From Pseudomonas capeferrum (GTDB lineage Bacteria > Pseudomonadota > Gammaproteobacteria > Pseudomonadales > Pseudomonadaceae), in NCBI RefSeq assembly GCF_000731675.1, contig NZ_JMIT01000001.1, forward strand, positions 929,526-993,525: a DNA stretch of 64,000 nucleotides, read 5' to 3'. Made by a program: the position numbers and the translations under genes. Positions 9,112 through 18,080 of the stretch are shown here, in pieces. The stretch's first letter is position 1, and each line of letters starts with the position of its first letter. The notes beneath the pieces were generated by a model. That model was not told the origin of the DNA, made no database searches, and saw only the letters and a program-made list of their open reading frames with translations.

Positions 9112-10551
9112 ATGACCATGACTGCAACGATCTACCAGAACTACATCGACAATGCCTTCATGCCCAGCGAGCAACTGATTGAGGTGTACAACCCGGCCAA
9201 CGCACAGCTGCTGGGGCGTGTCCCGGAGTCGCCGGTGGAGCACGTGGAGCGGGCCATTGCCGCAGCGCGTCAAGCGCAAAAAGGCTGGGCGGCCAAGCCT
9301 GCCATCGAGCGCGCCGGGTATCTGCGCCAGATCGCGACAAAGGTACGCGCCAATGCCGAACGCCTGGCGCGCATCATCACCCTGGAAGGCGGCAAGGTGC
9401 CGGGGCTGGCGCAGGTCGAGGTCAACTTCACGGCCGACTACCTCGACTACATGGCTGAATGGGCGCGACGCCTGGAAGGCGAGGTGCTGACCAGCGACCG
9501 CGCCAATGAGCACATCTTCCTGATGCGCAAACCCTTGGGTGTGGTGGCTGGGATCTTGCCGTGGAACTTCCCGTTCTTTTTGATCGCCCGCAAGATGGCC
9601 CCGGCGTTGTTGGCGGGGAACACCATCGTGATCAAACCCAGTGAGGAAACGCCGATCAATTGCTATGAGTTCGCGAAGTTGGTGGCCGAGACCGACCTGC
9701 CGGCGGGTGTGTTCAACGTAGTCGGCGGCAAGGGGGCGAGCGTCGGCCATGGGCTGTCCAGCCATGCCGGCATCGACCTTGTGAGCTTTACCGGTAGCGT
9801 CGCCACCGGCGCACGGATCATGGCTGCTGCGGCGCCGAACATTACCAAGCTCAACCTTGAACTGGGCGGCAAGGCCCCGGCGATCGTGCTGGCGGACGCC
9901 GACCTGGACCTGGCGGTGAACGCCATCGTCGCCTCGCGGGTGATCAATACTGGCCAAGTGTGCAACTGCGCCGAGCGGGTGTACGTGGAACGCCAGGTGG
10001 CCGACGCCTTCGTCGACAAGGTGGCCCAGGCCATGGCGGCCACCCGTTATGGCGACCCGTCGAGCCGTGCCGACCTGGACATGGGGCCGCTGATCAACCA
10101 GGCCGGGCTCGACAAGGTGGCGCAGATGGTGCGAACGGCGGTCGGGCAGGGCGCCCAACTGGTGACCGGCGGGCAGGTGGCCGACCTGGGGGCCGGGTTC
10201 CATTACCAGCCGACTGTGCTTGCGGGCTGTGCGTCGGACATGGAGATCATGCGCAAGGAAATCTTCGGGCCGGTGTTGCCGATCCAGGTGGTCGATGACC
10301 TGGACGAGGCGATTGCCTTGGCCAACGACAGCGAGTATGGGCTGACGTCTTCGCTTTACACCCGCGACCTGAATGCAGCGCTGAAGGCCTGCCGCGAGAT
10401 CGACTTTGGCGAGACCTACATCAACCGCGAGAACTTCGAGGCCATGCAGGGCTTCCACGCCGGGGCGCGCAAGTCCGGGGTCGGCGGGGCGGATGGCAAG
10501 CATGGTTTGTATGAGTACATGCGCACGCAGGTGGTGTACATCCAAGGGTAG
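9112..10551 (+). CDS. aldA: aldehyde dehydrogenase, AldA (lactaldehyde/glycolaldehyde) type
   Basis: A 479-residue NAD-dependent aldehyde dehydrogenase very close to E. coli AldA. Shared blocks include GILPWNFPFFLIARKMAPAL (about residue 148), KLNLELGGKAPAI with the general-base Glu, and NTGQVCNCAERVYV with the catalytic Cys. It should oxidise a short hydroxyaldehyde made by the preceding dehydrogenase; a 1,2-diol as starting substrate is an inference. The gene starts directly after the upstream stop: ATG 9112 or ATG 9118 both follow AGGAG (9103-9107), and 9118 has the better spacing, so the start may be two codons later. REP hairpins follow. Confidence 0.92.
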   Translation: MTMTATIYQNYIDNAFMPSEQLIEVYNPANAQLLGRVPESPVEHVERAIAAARQAQKGWAAKPAIERAGYLRQIATKVRANAERLARIITLEGGKVPGLAQVEVNFTADYLDYMAEWARRLEGEVLTSDRANEHIFLMRKPLGVVAGILPWNFPFFLIARKMAPALLAGNTIVIKPSEETPINCYEFAKLVAETDLPAGVFNVVGGKGASVGHGLSSHAGIDLVSFTGSVATGARIMAAAAPNITKLNLELGGKAPAIVLADADLDLAVNAIVASRVINTGQVCNCAERVYVERQVADAFVDKVAQAMAATRYGDPSSRADLDMGPLINQAGLDKVAQMVRTAVGQGAQLVTGGQVADLGAGFHYQPTVLAGCASDMEIMRKEIFGPVLPIQVVDDLDEAIALANDSEYGLTSSLYTRDLNAALKACREIDFGETYINRENFEAMQGFHAGARKSGVGGADGKHGLYEYMRTQVVYIQG

Positions 10552-10571
10552 AGGGTGGCTCTGCAGGCTTC

Positions 10572-10672
10572 TTCGCGGGGCAAGCCCGCTCCCACTGAAC
10601 AACTGCTAACTCATCGATTTAGCGAGACGCTGTGGGAGCGGGCTTGCCCCGCGAACACCGGCGAAGCCGGTG
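10572..10672. repeat. P. putida-type REP inverted pair
   Basis: A 24-nt arm at 10572-10595 is repeated as its exact reverse complement at 10632-10655, followed at once by a small CACCGGC-GAA-GCCGGTG hairpin. The same arms recur at 42621-42706. Such elements sit after operons and stabilise or terminate mRNA. The rest of the 318-bp gap up to the PAAR gene holds no recognisable gene. Confidence 0.85.
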
Positions 10673-10869
10673 CCAGGCACCGTGCACGGCCATTCGAGGA
10701 ACAGGTGTTTTACCTGTGTGCGTGCTTTCCTGCTCAGTAGCAGATTGATCAATGGCGTATGGAGCAGTACCTGCACGCTGCTTGTAGGGTAATTCTGATT
10801 TTCGCAGGCCCAGGCTTTTGCATGTTTTTCCAGTGTTAGCTTCCAGCTTTCTACGGCCTGAGGCTATTC

Positions 10870-12267
10870 ATGACGCGCATATCGATACATGGAAAAGGGC
10901 AAGCGCTGGATGGCGATATCACCACCACAGGCGCGGTCTGCATTGCCAGCAGTACGAACTTCCGGGGGAACAACCGACGTGCGCTGCGCTTGGGCGATGC
11001 CACGACCGAGTGCCCGAACGGCAAGAAGGTCGGTGTCATTGTAGAAGGGGTGAATGCTTTCGTCATCGGAGGTAAACCGGCTGTTGTCGATGGGGCGCTG
11101 GTCAAGTGTGATTGCCCAAACGGCAGCAACCGGGTCATCGCGCAGTCAGCCATGCACCGGGCTGGCAGCCGTCCTGCTCAGGCTGCATCGCCTGCCTCTG
11201 CCGTCAGCCATTCGGCGCCTTCATCAGGGCAGAGTCCTGCTCAAGTGTACAACGCATCTCCCGTCGGCTCATTATCGATACTTGAGCCTGGCTTCCATAT
11301 TGTGCAAAGCAGCATGTCGTTCGAGCAGGTGCTTCAGAGCCTTGGCGCGACGCACAGCCCTTTGCCAGTGGCGTTATTGCAGCGCTTGAATCCTACCTTC
11401 CCAGATGGTTTCAAGGCGGGCGAGATATTTGTGCTGGGCAGCCCAAGCAGTGGGCATGCCTGCAGCGCGCTGGAAAACGAACTGATCATGGTGGCCGAAA
11501 AGACGAGGGAGTCCCTGTCGATTCTCTCCCGTGAAGAAGCTAACTTCATGATGAAGCACATCGGTGAGATTGCCGGGGTGCTCAATGGCGCCAGCCAGTC
11601 GATGGGGGTGGGCAAGGACATGCTTGAGCGTGGACTGGGGCAGGTCAAGGACACGTTGAAGGGCATTGAGGCTTTGCACCAACAGCAGTTTGTTTTGCAT
11701 GGCCACTTGAACAGTGCGGAGTTCTTCGCCAAGCGCAGGGGGCTTTATGAGCAACTGAGCGCCCAGTTGCGCGTAGGTTTTCTGAACAAGACATTGAACC
11801 TCGGCAGTTACGACACGCTCCGCCGCGACCTGGGTATCTCCACCAAAAGCCTGGTGCATCATTGGACCAAGGCAGGCGTGCCGGGCCAGATACCAGGATA
11901 TGCGAGCCACCTGGATGAGGTGGCCAAGATGTCGAATTACTTAAAATATGGTGGGTTTGCGGCGATTGGACTTGGTGCGGGTTCTTCTTATTTGAAAGTT
12001 CAGGCGGCGTGTCGGGCTGGAGAAACTGAGGCTTGTAAGAAAATTAGATTTACCGAGACGGGGAGCTTTTCAGGTGGGTTAACTGGCGGAATAGTCGGCG
12101 CAAAGATAGCTGGTGAGGCTGCTCGGCTAGTCTGCTCATTCGGGGTGTATGGTAAAGTTGCTTGCGGAGTCGTTCTCGTTGGCAGTGGGTCCTTTGCTTT
12201 TAGTAAGGGTGGCGAAAAGCGTGGGGAGACATCTGGAGAGGCAATCTTCGAGAGACTTTATGACTGA
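10870..12267 (+). CDS. PAAR-domain type VI secretion effector with C-terminal membrane-active region
   Basis: A 465-residue protein. Residues about 1-95 form a PAAR spike-tip domain (CPNGKKVGVIVEG, then GALVKCDCPNGSNRVIA). Residues about 135-195 resemble a LysM-like module (FHIVQSSMSFEQVLQSLG ... FKAGEIFVLG). A helical linker runs to about 355. From about 356 the chain is rich in Gly/Ala hydrophobic segments (GFAAIGLGAGSSYL, GGLTGGIVGAKIAGEAARL, KVACGVVLVGSGSFAF), resembling glycine-zipper or pore-forming toxins. No nuclease or lipase motif is seen. The DNA becomes clearly more A+T-rich from about 11930. The downstream gene overlaps by 8 bp and encodes a membrane protein, the expected immunity partner. 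The T6SS itself is not in the window. Confidence 0.82.
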   Translation: MTRISIHGKGQALDGDITTTGAVCIASSTNFRGNNRRALRLGDATTECPNGKKVGVIVEGVNAFVIGGKPAVVDGALVKCDCPNGSNRVIAQSAMHRAGSRPAQAASPASAVSHSAPSSGQSPAQVYNASPVGSLSILEPGFHIVQSSMSFEQVLQSLGATHSPLPVALLQRLNPTFPDGFKAGEIFVLGSPSSGHACSALENELIMVAEKTRESLSILSREEANFMMKHIGEIAGVLNGASQSMGVGKDMLERGLGQVKDTLKGIEALHQQQFVLHGHLNSAEFFAKRRGLYEQLSAQLRVGFLNKTLNLGSYDTLRRDLGISTKSLVHHWTKAGVPGQIPGYASHLDEVAKMSNYLKYGGFAAIGLGAGSSYLKVQAACRAGETEACKKIRFTETGSFSGGLTGGIVGAKIAGEAARLVCSFGVYGKVACGVVLVGSGSFAFSKGGEKRGETSGEAIFERLYD

Positions 12268-12658
12268 TTTAACTACATGGCCTGCAAGCCTGCATATTGC
12301 GTTTCTTCTCGCACCATTTCTTATTGGATTGATTGGTCTGGGCATTCATTACCATATTGCCGGCTCACGTCACTTTGAAGTGCTTTGCTCGGCGTTTCAG
12401 AACAGCCCTGGTCTTATTGAGGACTTAAGGTACTGGAGCACGATATCAATTCGAACCAGGGCCATGATAGTGGCTGGTGTAACACTAGCAGCGGTTTGCC
12501 CAACGCTGGTGGTACGTCGAGGTTGGTTGAGTGCTGAAGATTGCAAAAATTGCCCAGCCTACCTCAAACGTCGGCTGCAGATTTCATTCTGGTGCACTGC
12601 AATAGCGGGCTTTTGGATTATGGCTGGGTGGGTACTTATCGAATTCGATGAGCTATAA
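12260..12658 (+). CDS. membrane immunity protein to the PAAR effector (copy 1)
   Basis: A 132-residue protein with hydrophobic segments at about 8-30, 70-88 and 108-128. ATG 12260 lies inside the effector's last codons (TATGACTGA), so the two genes are translationally coupled. The family is not one I can name, but its place, size and inner-membrane character fit an immunity protein that neutralises a membrane-targeted toxin. It is strongly similar to the gene at 12942: both share SRHF or TRHF, DCKNCP and YLKRRLQ at the same positions. A longer in-frame ORF starting at 12149 is rejected because it would lie within the effector gene. Confidence 0.8.
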   Translation: MTDLTTWPASLHIAFLLAPFLIGLIGLGIHYHIAGSRHFEVLCSAFQNSPGLIEDLRYWSTISIRTRAMIVAGVTLAAVCPTLVVRRGWLSAEDCKNCPAYLKRRLQISFWCTAIAGFWIMAGWVLIEFDEL

Positions 12659-12719
12659 AGAAAAACTCACGGTGGTGGGTCGCCCATGGGATAGTCGCTG
12701 TCTTAAAAGCGGCGCTTTA

Positions 12720-12764
12720 CCTATGTGCACGCACATCGATACTGGGGAGGTACTTCATGATTGA
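12720..12764 (+). pseudogene. possible remnant of a second toxin C-terminus
   Basis: In the frame ending at TGA 12762-12764 the last codons read TGEVLHD-stop. Their stop overlaps the ATG of the truncated immunity gene at 12757 in the same register seen for the intact effector/immunity pair (effector end GEAIFERLYD). The match is only a few residues, so this is a weak call made on the repeated architecture. Confidence 0.3.
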
Positions 12765-12882
12765 CTTATCAAATCTACCAGCTGGCGTAAAGATCGTGCT
12801 GGGGGTTGTGCCTTTTACCCTGAGTGTCGTGGGTATTGGCATGGGACTTTATGTTGCGGGTTCACGTCACTTCGGACTCTAG
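12757..12882 (+). pseudogene. truncated immunity paralogue (copy 2)
   Basis: ATG 12757 opens a frame of 41 residues (MIDLSNLPAGVKIVLG ... VAGSRHFGL) that matches the first third of the genes at 12260 and 12942, including the first transmembrane helix and the SRHF block. Similarity then stops abruptly at about 12873 and a TAG ends the frame. What follows instead resembles the tail of a toxin gene (12881-12949). The simplest reading is a deletion that joined the 5' end of one immunity gene to the 3' end of the next toxin module. A 41-residue product with one helix could still be made but is unlikely to protect. Confidence 0.75.
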
Positions 12883-12949
12883 GGTCATCACGCTGAGTGA
12901 TGCGGGGGAGCGGTTCGGGGAAGTGGGGTACGAGGAGCGCTATGATTGA
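12881..12949 (+). pseudogene. orphan 3' end of a PAAR/toxin module
   Basis: The frame ending at TGA 12947-12949 reads SDAGERFGEVGYEERYD-stop, closely like the effector's own end GGEKRGETSGEAIFERLYD. Its final TATGATTGA overlaps the ATG of the intact immunity gene at 12942 exactly as TATGACTGA does at 12259-12267. No start codon or toxin body is present. It therefore marks a lost toxin whose immunity gene survived. Confidence 0.65.
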
Positions 12950-13340
12950 TTTTTCAAATGTGCCCATGGGTTTGAAAATGGCTTTTGTACTCGCACCTTT
13001 CATTATTGGGCTCGCCGGGGTGGGCATAAGTTATCATATAGCCGCTACTCGGCATTTCGATGTGCTTTGCACGGCATTTAGAAATAGCCAGGGGCTAGTG
13101 GATGACTTGAAATATTGGAGTACTATTTCGCTTGGAACAAGAACGAGAATAGTGTATGGCGTGACGTTGGCATCGGTATGGCCGAGTTTGGGCGTTCGCC
13201 AAGGCTGGTTAGATGCTGATGATTGTAAAAACTGTCCGCTCTATCTCAAGCGTCGACTGCAGGTCTCGTTTTGGTGTCTATTAATCGGTTGTTCATGGCT
13301 TTTTGTGGTCTGGGCTCTAATTGAGTCGGGCGGCTTGTAA
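12942..13340 (+). CDS. orphan membrane immunity protein (copy 3)
   Basis: A 132-residue protein of the same length and layout as the product of 12260, with about half the residues identical by eye (APFIIG, GVGISYHIA, RHFDVLCTAF, DDLKYWSTIS, DDCKNCPLYLKRRLQ). It has three likely membrane segments. GAGGAG (12932-12937) precedes ATG 12942. Its cognate toxin survives only as a tail fragment overlapping the start codon, so it probably guards against a toxin variant carried by other strains. The DNA is more A+T-rich than the chromosome around it. Confidence 0.8.
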   Translation: MIDFSNVPMGLKMAFVLAPFIIGLAGVGISYHIAATRHFDVLCTAFRNSQGLVDDLKYWSTISLGTRTRIVYGVTLASVWPSLGVRQGWLDADDCKNCPLYLKRRLQVSFWCLLIGCSWLFVVWALIESGGL

Positions 13341-13384
13341 GGCCGAAAGGGCCTCCCGTCAGCGGGTCGTTTGCCGATTACTTC

Positions 13385-13741
13385 GTGAATTTTGGCTGCT
13401 CATTTGGATGGCGGCCAAAGCCATGGCTGTACGACATTTCTGAACTTGAAACTAAATACTTCAGGAATGGCCTGCTTTGGAATTATCCTACGCGGGCTGC
13501 TGAAGTATCGCTGTTGTCGGGGAAACCTCTCAGGGATAACGTTTTCGGGCCGCCTAACCGGGTGGCCGGGTGTGAGAACCCGCTTCGAATTTCATGCAGC
13601 AGCACTGCTATGGCAGCTGTGCGCGGGCAGGCTTCGGCCTGGCCGGGCTTTGCATGGTTCACCGGTTTCTCACCCCGCGTACCGCTGCCACCCTCACCCC
13701 GTGAGAAGGTTGAGATGGTAGGTCTCGATAACGAACTGTGA
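13385..13741 (+). other. region before DUF6124 gene: weak ORF, candidate structured RNA leader
   Basis: This 409-bp gap holds one open frame of 118 codons (13385-13741) with no family likeness and odd composition; I doubt it is translated. Between 13553 and 13676 the sequence folds well. GGCCGCCT/GGGTGGCC forms a hairpin at 13553-13572. CAGGC-TTCG-GCCTG (13628-13641) is a stable UUCG tetraloop hairpin. GTGAGAACC (13572-13580) can pair with GGTTTCTCAC (13664-13673) to close the domain. It lies 75-200 nt upstream of the ATG at 13750. A structured leader or small RNA is a hypothesis. Confidence 0.4.
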
Positions 13742-13749
13742 GATCGATC

Positions 13750-14019
13750 ATGAAAAAAATTGTTCCTGACCCACCTCGCCGCAAACCGATCACCTCCCCA
13801 TTCTTCACCGTCCAATCTGACATGTACCCACCCCATGCCCTCGCGCACGTCAGCGAGTTGCTCCGCGGCGTCATCGAAACCATCGACGACCATTGCCGCG
13901 GCCACGTCGGCGAACCTGGCCTGAACATGCTGAGCAACGCCTTGCATGCCAGCGAAATCGCCCGTTCGCTGGTAGAGCATGTACACAACCGTCTCTATGG
14001 CCAACAGGCCGAGGAGTGA
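13750..14019 (+). CDS. small DUF6124-like protein
   Basis: An 89-residue soluble protein with a proline-rich, basic N-terminus (MKKIVPDPPRRKP) and a predicted helical body (HALAHVSELLRGVIETIDDH ... HASEIARSLVEHVHNRL). This matches the short Pseudomonas-restricted proteins grouped as DUF6124, usually found beside DUF3077 genes as here (4 bp gap). Function is unknown. A further in-frame Met at 13738 is ignored because ATG 13750 starts the usual MKK sequence. The family name is from memory and should be confirmed by profile search. Confidence 0.7.
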   Translation: MKKIVPDPPRRKPITSPFFTVQSDMYPPHALAHVSELLRGVIETIDDHCRGHVGEPGLNMLSNALHASEIARSLVEHVHNRLYGQQAEE

Positions 14020-14023
14020 GCCC

Positions 14024-14296
14024 ATGGCCGACGAACCCAAGCCCCTCACCACCGCTGGCCTGGCAACCTTCCTTGATGTGGGCAACCCATCGTTGAACTT
14101 GCTGCGTGTGCAGCCTGGCATCCCGATTGATGTTGCATACGAGCAGGTGTCGGTGCTGCTGGGCTACATCAAGCACCTGGTGCGTGAAGGCGATATGGAC
14201 GATGACCACAAGTTGCTCGGCGCGGCTGACTATCTGAGTGTCCTGGCCAAGGCGCTGATGGACGATATCGAGTTAGCCAAGAACCGGTTGCACTGA
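14024..14296 (+). CDS. DUF3077 family protein
   Basis: A 90-residue protein. LLRVQPGIPIDVAYEQVSVLLGYIKHL (residues about 25-51) is the core of DUF3077: a 'V.PG.....A...AS.LL' pattern followed by a long helix. ATG 14024 follows GAGGAG (14011-14016), which overlaps the end of the preceding gene, so the two are cotranslated. The family is confined largely to Pseudomonas and has no known function; its position near a lateral T6SS module may be coincidence. Confidence 0.75.
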   Translation: MADEPKPLTTAGLATFLDVGNPSLNLLRVQPGIPIDVAYEQVSVLLGYIKHLVREGDMDDDHKLLGAADYLSVLAKALMDDIELAKNRLH

Positions 14297-14305
14297 TCTT
14301 GCTGG

Positions 14306-14333
14306 CCTCTTCGCGGCTGCACCCGCGAAGGGG
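14306..14333. terminator. hairpin between convergent genes
   Basis: An 11-bp stem (CCTCTTCGCGG with CCGCGAAGGGG, one G-U pair) closes on a 6-nt loop in the 46-bp gap between the DUF3077 gene and the convergent sigma-54 activator gene. It resembles half of a REP element and could stop transcripts from both sides. Confidence 0.55.
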
Positions 14334-14342
14334 CAGCTACAG

Positions 14343-16244
<1,902 letters not shown>

Positions 16245-16329
16245 GGGCGCTCTACCAAGTTCTTGTTATTTGAGTTGGGGAAACCATAGCTGATTTTGGG
16301 TTTGGGAGTTGCTTGTCTTTAGCTTTGCA

Positions 16330-16379
16330 GGGGGGCGGATATCGAGCGCCGCCCGCGCGGCGCTCGATATCCGCCCCCC
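16330..16379. repeat. 23-bp perfect hairpin, likely terminator or REP-like repeat
   Basis: Arms 16330-16352 and 16357-16379 are exact reverse complements around a CCGC loop. The inner 24 nt (16341-16364) also occur at 44040-44063 inside another long inverted repeat. It lies 3' of the leftward Rieske/FAD gene and upstream of the activator gene, so it could isolate the two transcripts. Confidence 0.8.
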
Positions 16380-16410
16380 CGAAGAACCCAAGCAAAAAAG
16401 CAGGCGTGTT

Positions 16411-17931
16411 TCAGCCGATCAGCTTGAGTGCCTCATCCAGACCCAGCGGCCGCTTCATCCGCTGCGACAGCTGCGCCATGGCATCCGAATACCCCTTGGC
16501 CACCACCGCTTCAACCTGCTCCGCGACACACTGCAAGGCAATGAAGTCACCTTTCTCCGGCTCGCCGACGAACTCGATTCGGTCCCAGTCCCGGGCATGC
16601 CCCAGCACTTCATAGGTGCGCCCATGCTGATAGGTCCAGAAAAACGGCACATCCGCGTAACGACGCTGCTCGCCCAGCATGTTGGCCGCGGCGATTACGC
16701 CATGCTGCTGGGCCAGGCGCCAGTGTTCGATGCGCACCGGGCGGCCAGCGAGGGGGAAGGTGGCGATGTCGCCGGCGGCCCATAGGCGGTCGGCGGCATG
16801 CAGTTCGGCGTCGACCCGCAACGAACGATCCTCGGCCAGTTCCACGCCCTGCACGAACGCAGTGGCCGGTGCGACACCGGTACCCAGCAACACCAACGAC
16901 GTCGTCAGCTTCTCGCCATTGGCCAGCAGCACGGCGTCGACCCGTTCTTCACCGAGGAAGCGCTCGACCTCGGTCGGGCCGTGGAACACCACGCCCTTGC
17001 GCTCATGCAGCGCGCGTATGCTGCGCCCGATACGCTCACCTAACTGTTTGCTCAAGGGCACCGCGTGGCGGCTGACCACATGCACCTGCGCGCCATACTT
17101 GCGCAAGGCCGAGGCCGCCTCCAGGCCGATGAACCCGTCGCCGACGATCACCACAGGCTGCCCCGGCTCGGCGGCATCCAGCAGGCGTGCTGCATCTTCG
17201 CGTGAGCGCAGGGTCATGACCCCTGCCAGGTCGACACCGGGCAGATCGGGGCGTTGCGGTTTGCCGCCAGTGGCCAGCAAGGCGGCGTCATAGTCGATGC
17301 GGTGGCCGTCGCTGAGGGTGATTTGGCGCTTTTTCACGTCCAGTGTGCGCACCTTGCCCAAGCACCGCTCCAACTGGCCCGCGCGCAACTGGCCAGCCTC
17401 CAGCAGCGCCGGGACTTCATCGGGCGGCATCTCCCCGGCGATGACGAATTTGCTCAGCGCAGTGCGGTCGTAGGCGGGCTGGCGTTCATGGTCAAGCCAG
17501 ACCAGACGCCCGCCGAAGCCATGGGCCAGCAGCGTGGCCACCGCCGCCGAGCCTGCGGCCCCGGCACCGATGACGACGAAGCAGCGCGCGTCACTGTGGC
17601 GTGGTGGCTCGGCCTTTGGCAGCGGCTGGTCATCGACCCAGACTTCACCGTCCTTGACCCACGCCCGGTAGCGGCGCAGGTCGGCCAGTGCCGGCGGTTC
17701 GCACACCGCGCCTTCGTCCACGGCAAACGCCGCCTTGTGCCACGGGCAGACCAGCAAGCCTGCGCAGATCACGCCTTCTTCCAGCGGGGCGCCGGCATGG
17801 GGGCAGTTGGCCTGGTAGGCCTGCACCAGGTCGCCCTGGCGGATGAGGATGAGTTCTTCGTTGCCGGCCTGCACACGCAGAGGGCGGTGGGGGTCGAGCT
17901 GATCGAGGCGGGCCACGGTGTGCTGGGTCAT
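16411..17931 (-). CDS. Rieske-FAD oxidoreductase (AIF/ferredoxin reductase-like)
   Basis: A 506-residue protein. Residues about 1-105 are a Rieske [2Fe-2S] domain with CPH (residue about 45) and CPWH (about 64) ligands. Then come an FAD Rossmann start (VVIGAGAAGSAAV), a central NAD(P) motif (VVIVGDGFIGLEAASALRKYG) and the FAD motif LWAAGDIATFPL. The layout matches AIFL/NirB-like reductases that carry their own Rieske cluster. It probably moves electrons between NAD(P)H and an unknown partner. I chose the start at 17931 (MTQHTVARLDQ) because GGAGAAG precedes it; a longer frame to 18054 has an atypical leader. No partner oxygenase is beside it, so the role is open. Confidence 0.85.
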   Translation of the reverse strand: MTQHTVARLDQLDPHRPLRVQAGNEELILIRQGDLVQAYQANCPHAGAPLEEGVICAGLLVCPWHKAAFAVDEGAVCEPPALADLRRYRAWVKDGEVWVDDQPLPKAEPPRHSDARCFVVIGAGAAGSAAVATLLAHGFGGRLVWLDHERQPAYDRTALSKFVIAGEMPPDEVPALLEAGQLRAGQLERCLGKVRTLDVKKRQITLSDGHRIDYDAALLATGGKPQRPDLPGVDLAGVMTLRSREDAARLLDAAEPGQPVVIVGDGFIGLEAASALRKYGAQVHVVSRHAVPLSKQLGERIGRSIRALHERKGVVFHGPTEVERFLGEERVDAVLLANGEKLTTSLVLLGTGVAPATAFVQGVELAEDRSLRVDAELHAADRLWAAGDIATFPLAGRPVRIEHWRLAQQHGVIAAANMLGEQRRYADVPFFWTYQHGRTYEVLGHARDWDRIEFVGEPEKGDFIALQCVAEQVEAVVAKGYSDAMAQLSQRMKRPLGLDEALKLIG

Positions 17932-18024
17932 GAGGCTTCTCCAAAGGGGGCCTTTGGAACCATTTGACGCCTGTGCCGTTGAGATGCTGACCCGAGCCGA
18001 CGATCGGGGCATTATTCTGAAGCA

Positions 18025-18058
18025 CCGTGTGGGGGCGGGTTTGCCGGCTCCCACACGG
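18025..18058. repeat. REP-like hairpin
   Basis: CCGTGTGGG (18025-18033) pairs with CCCACACGG (18050-18058), with further internal G-C pairs, in the space between two leftward genes. It lies just 3' of the MFS gene and probably stabilises or ends its mRNA. Confidence 0.6.
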
Positions 18059-18080
18059 GCTGTGGCGCATTGCAGGTGTT

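Noticed and set aside
8662-10602. 646-codon open frame on the minus strand opposite the aldehyde dehydrogenase
   Set aside because: It spans two well-supported plus-strand genes and has shadow-type composition.
13385-13741. 118-codon protein gene
   Set aside because: No ribosome site, no family likeness and strong RNA-like inverted repeats; kept as a non-coding region entry instead.
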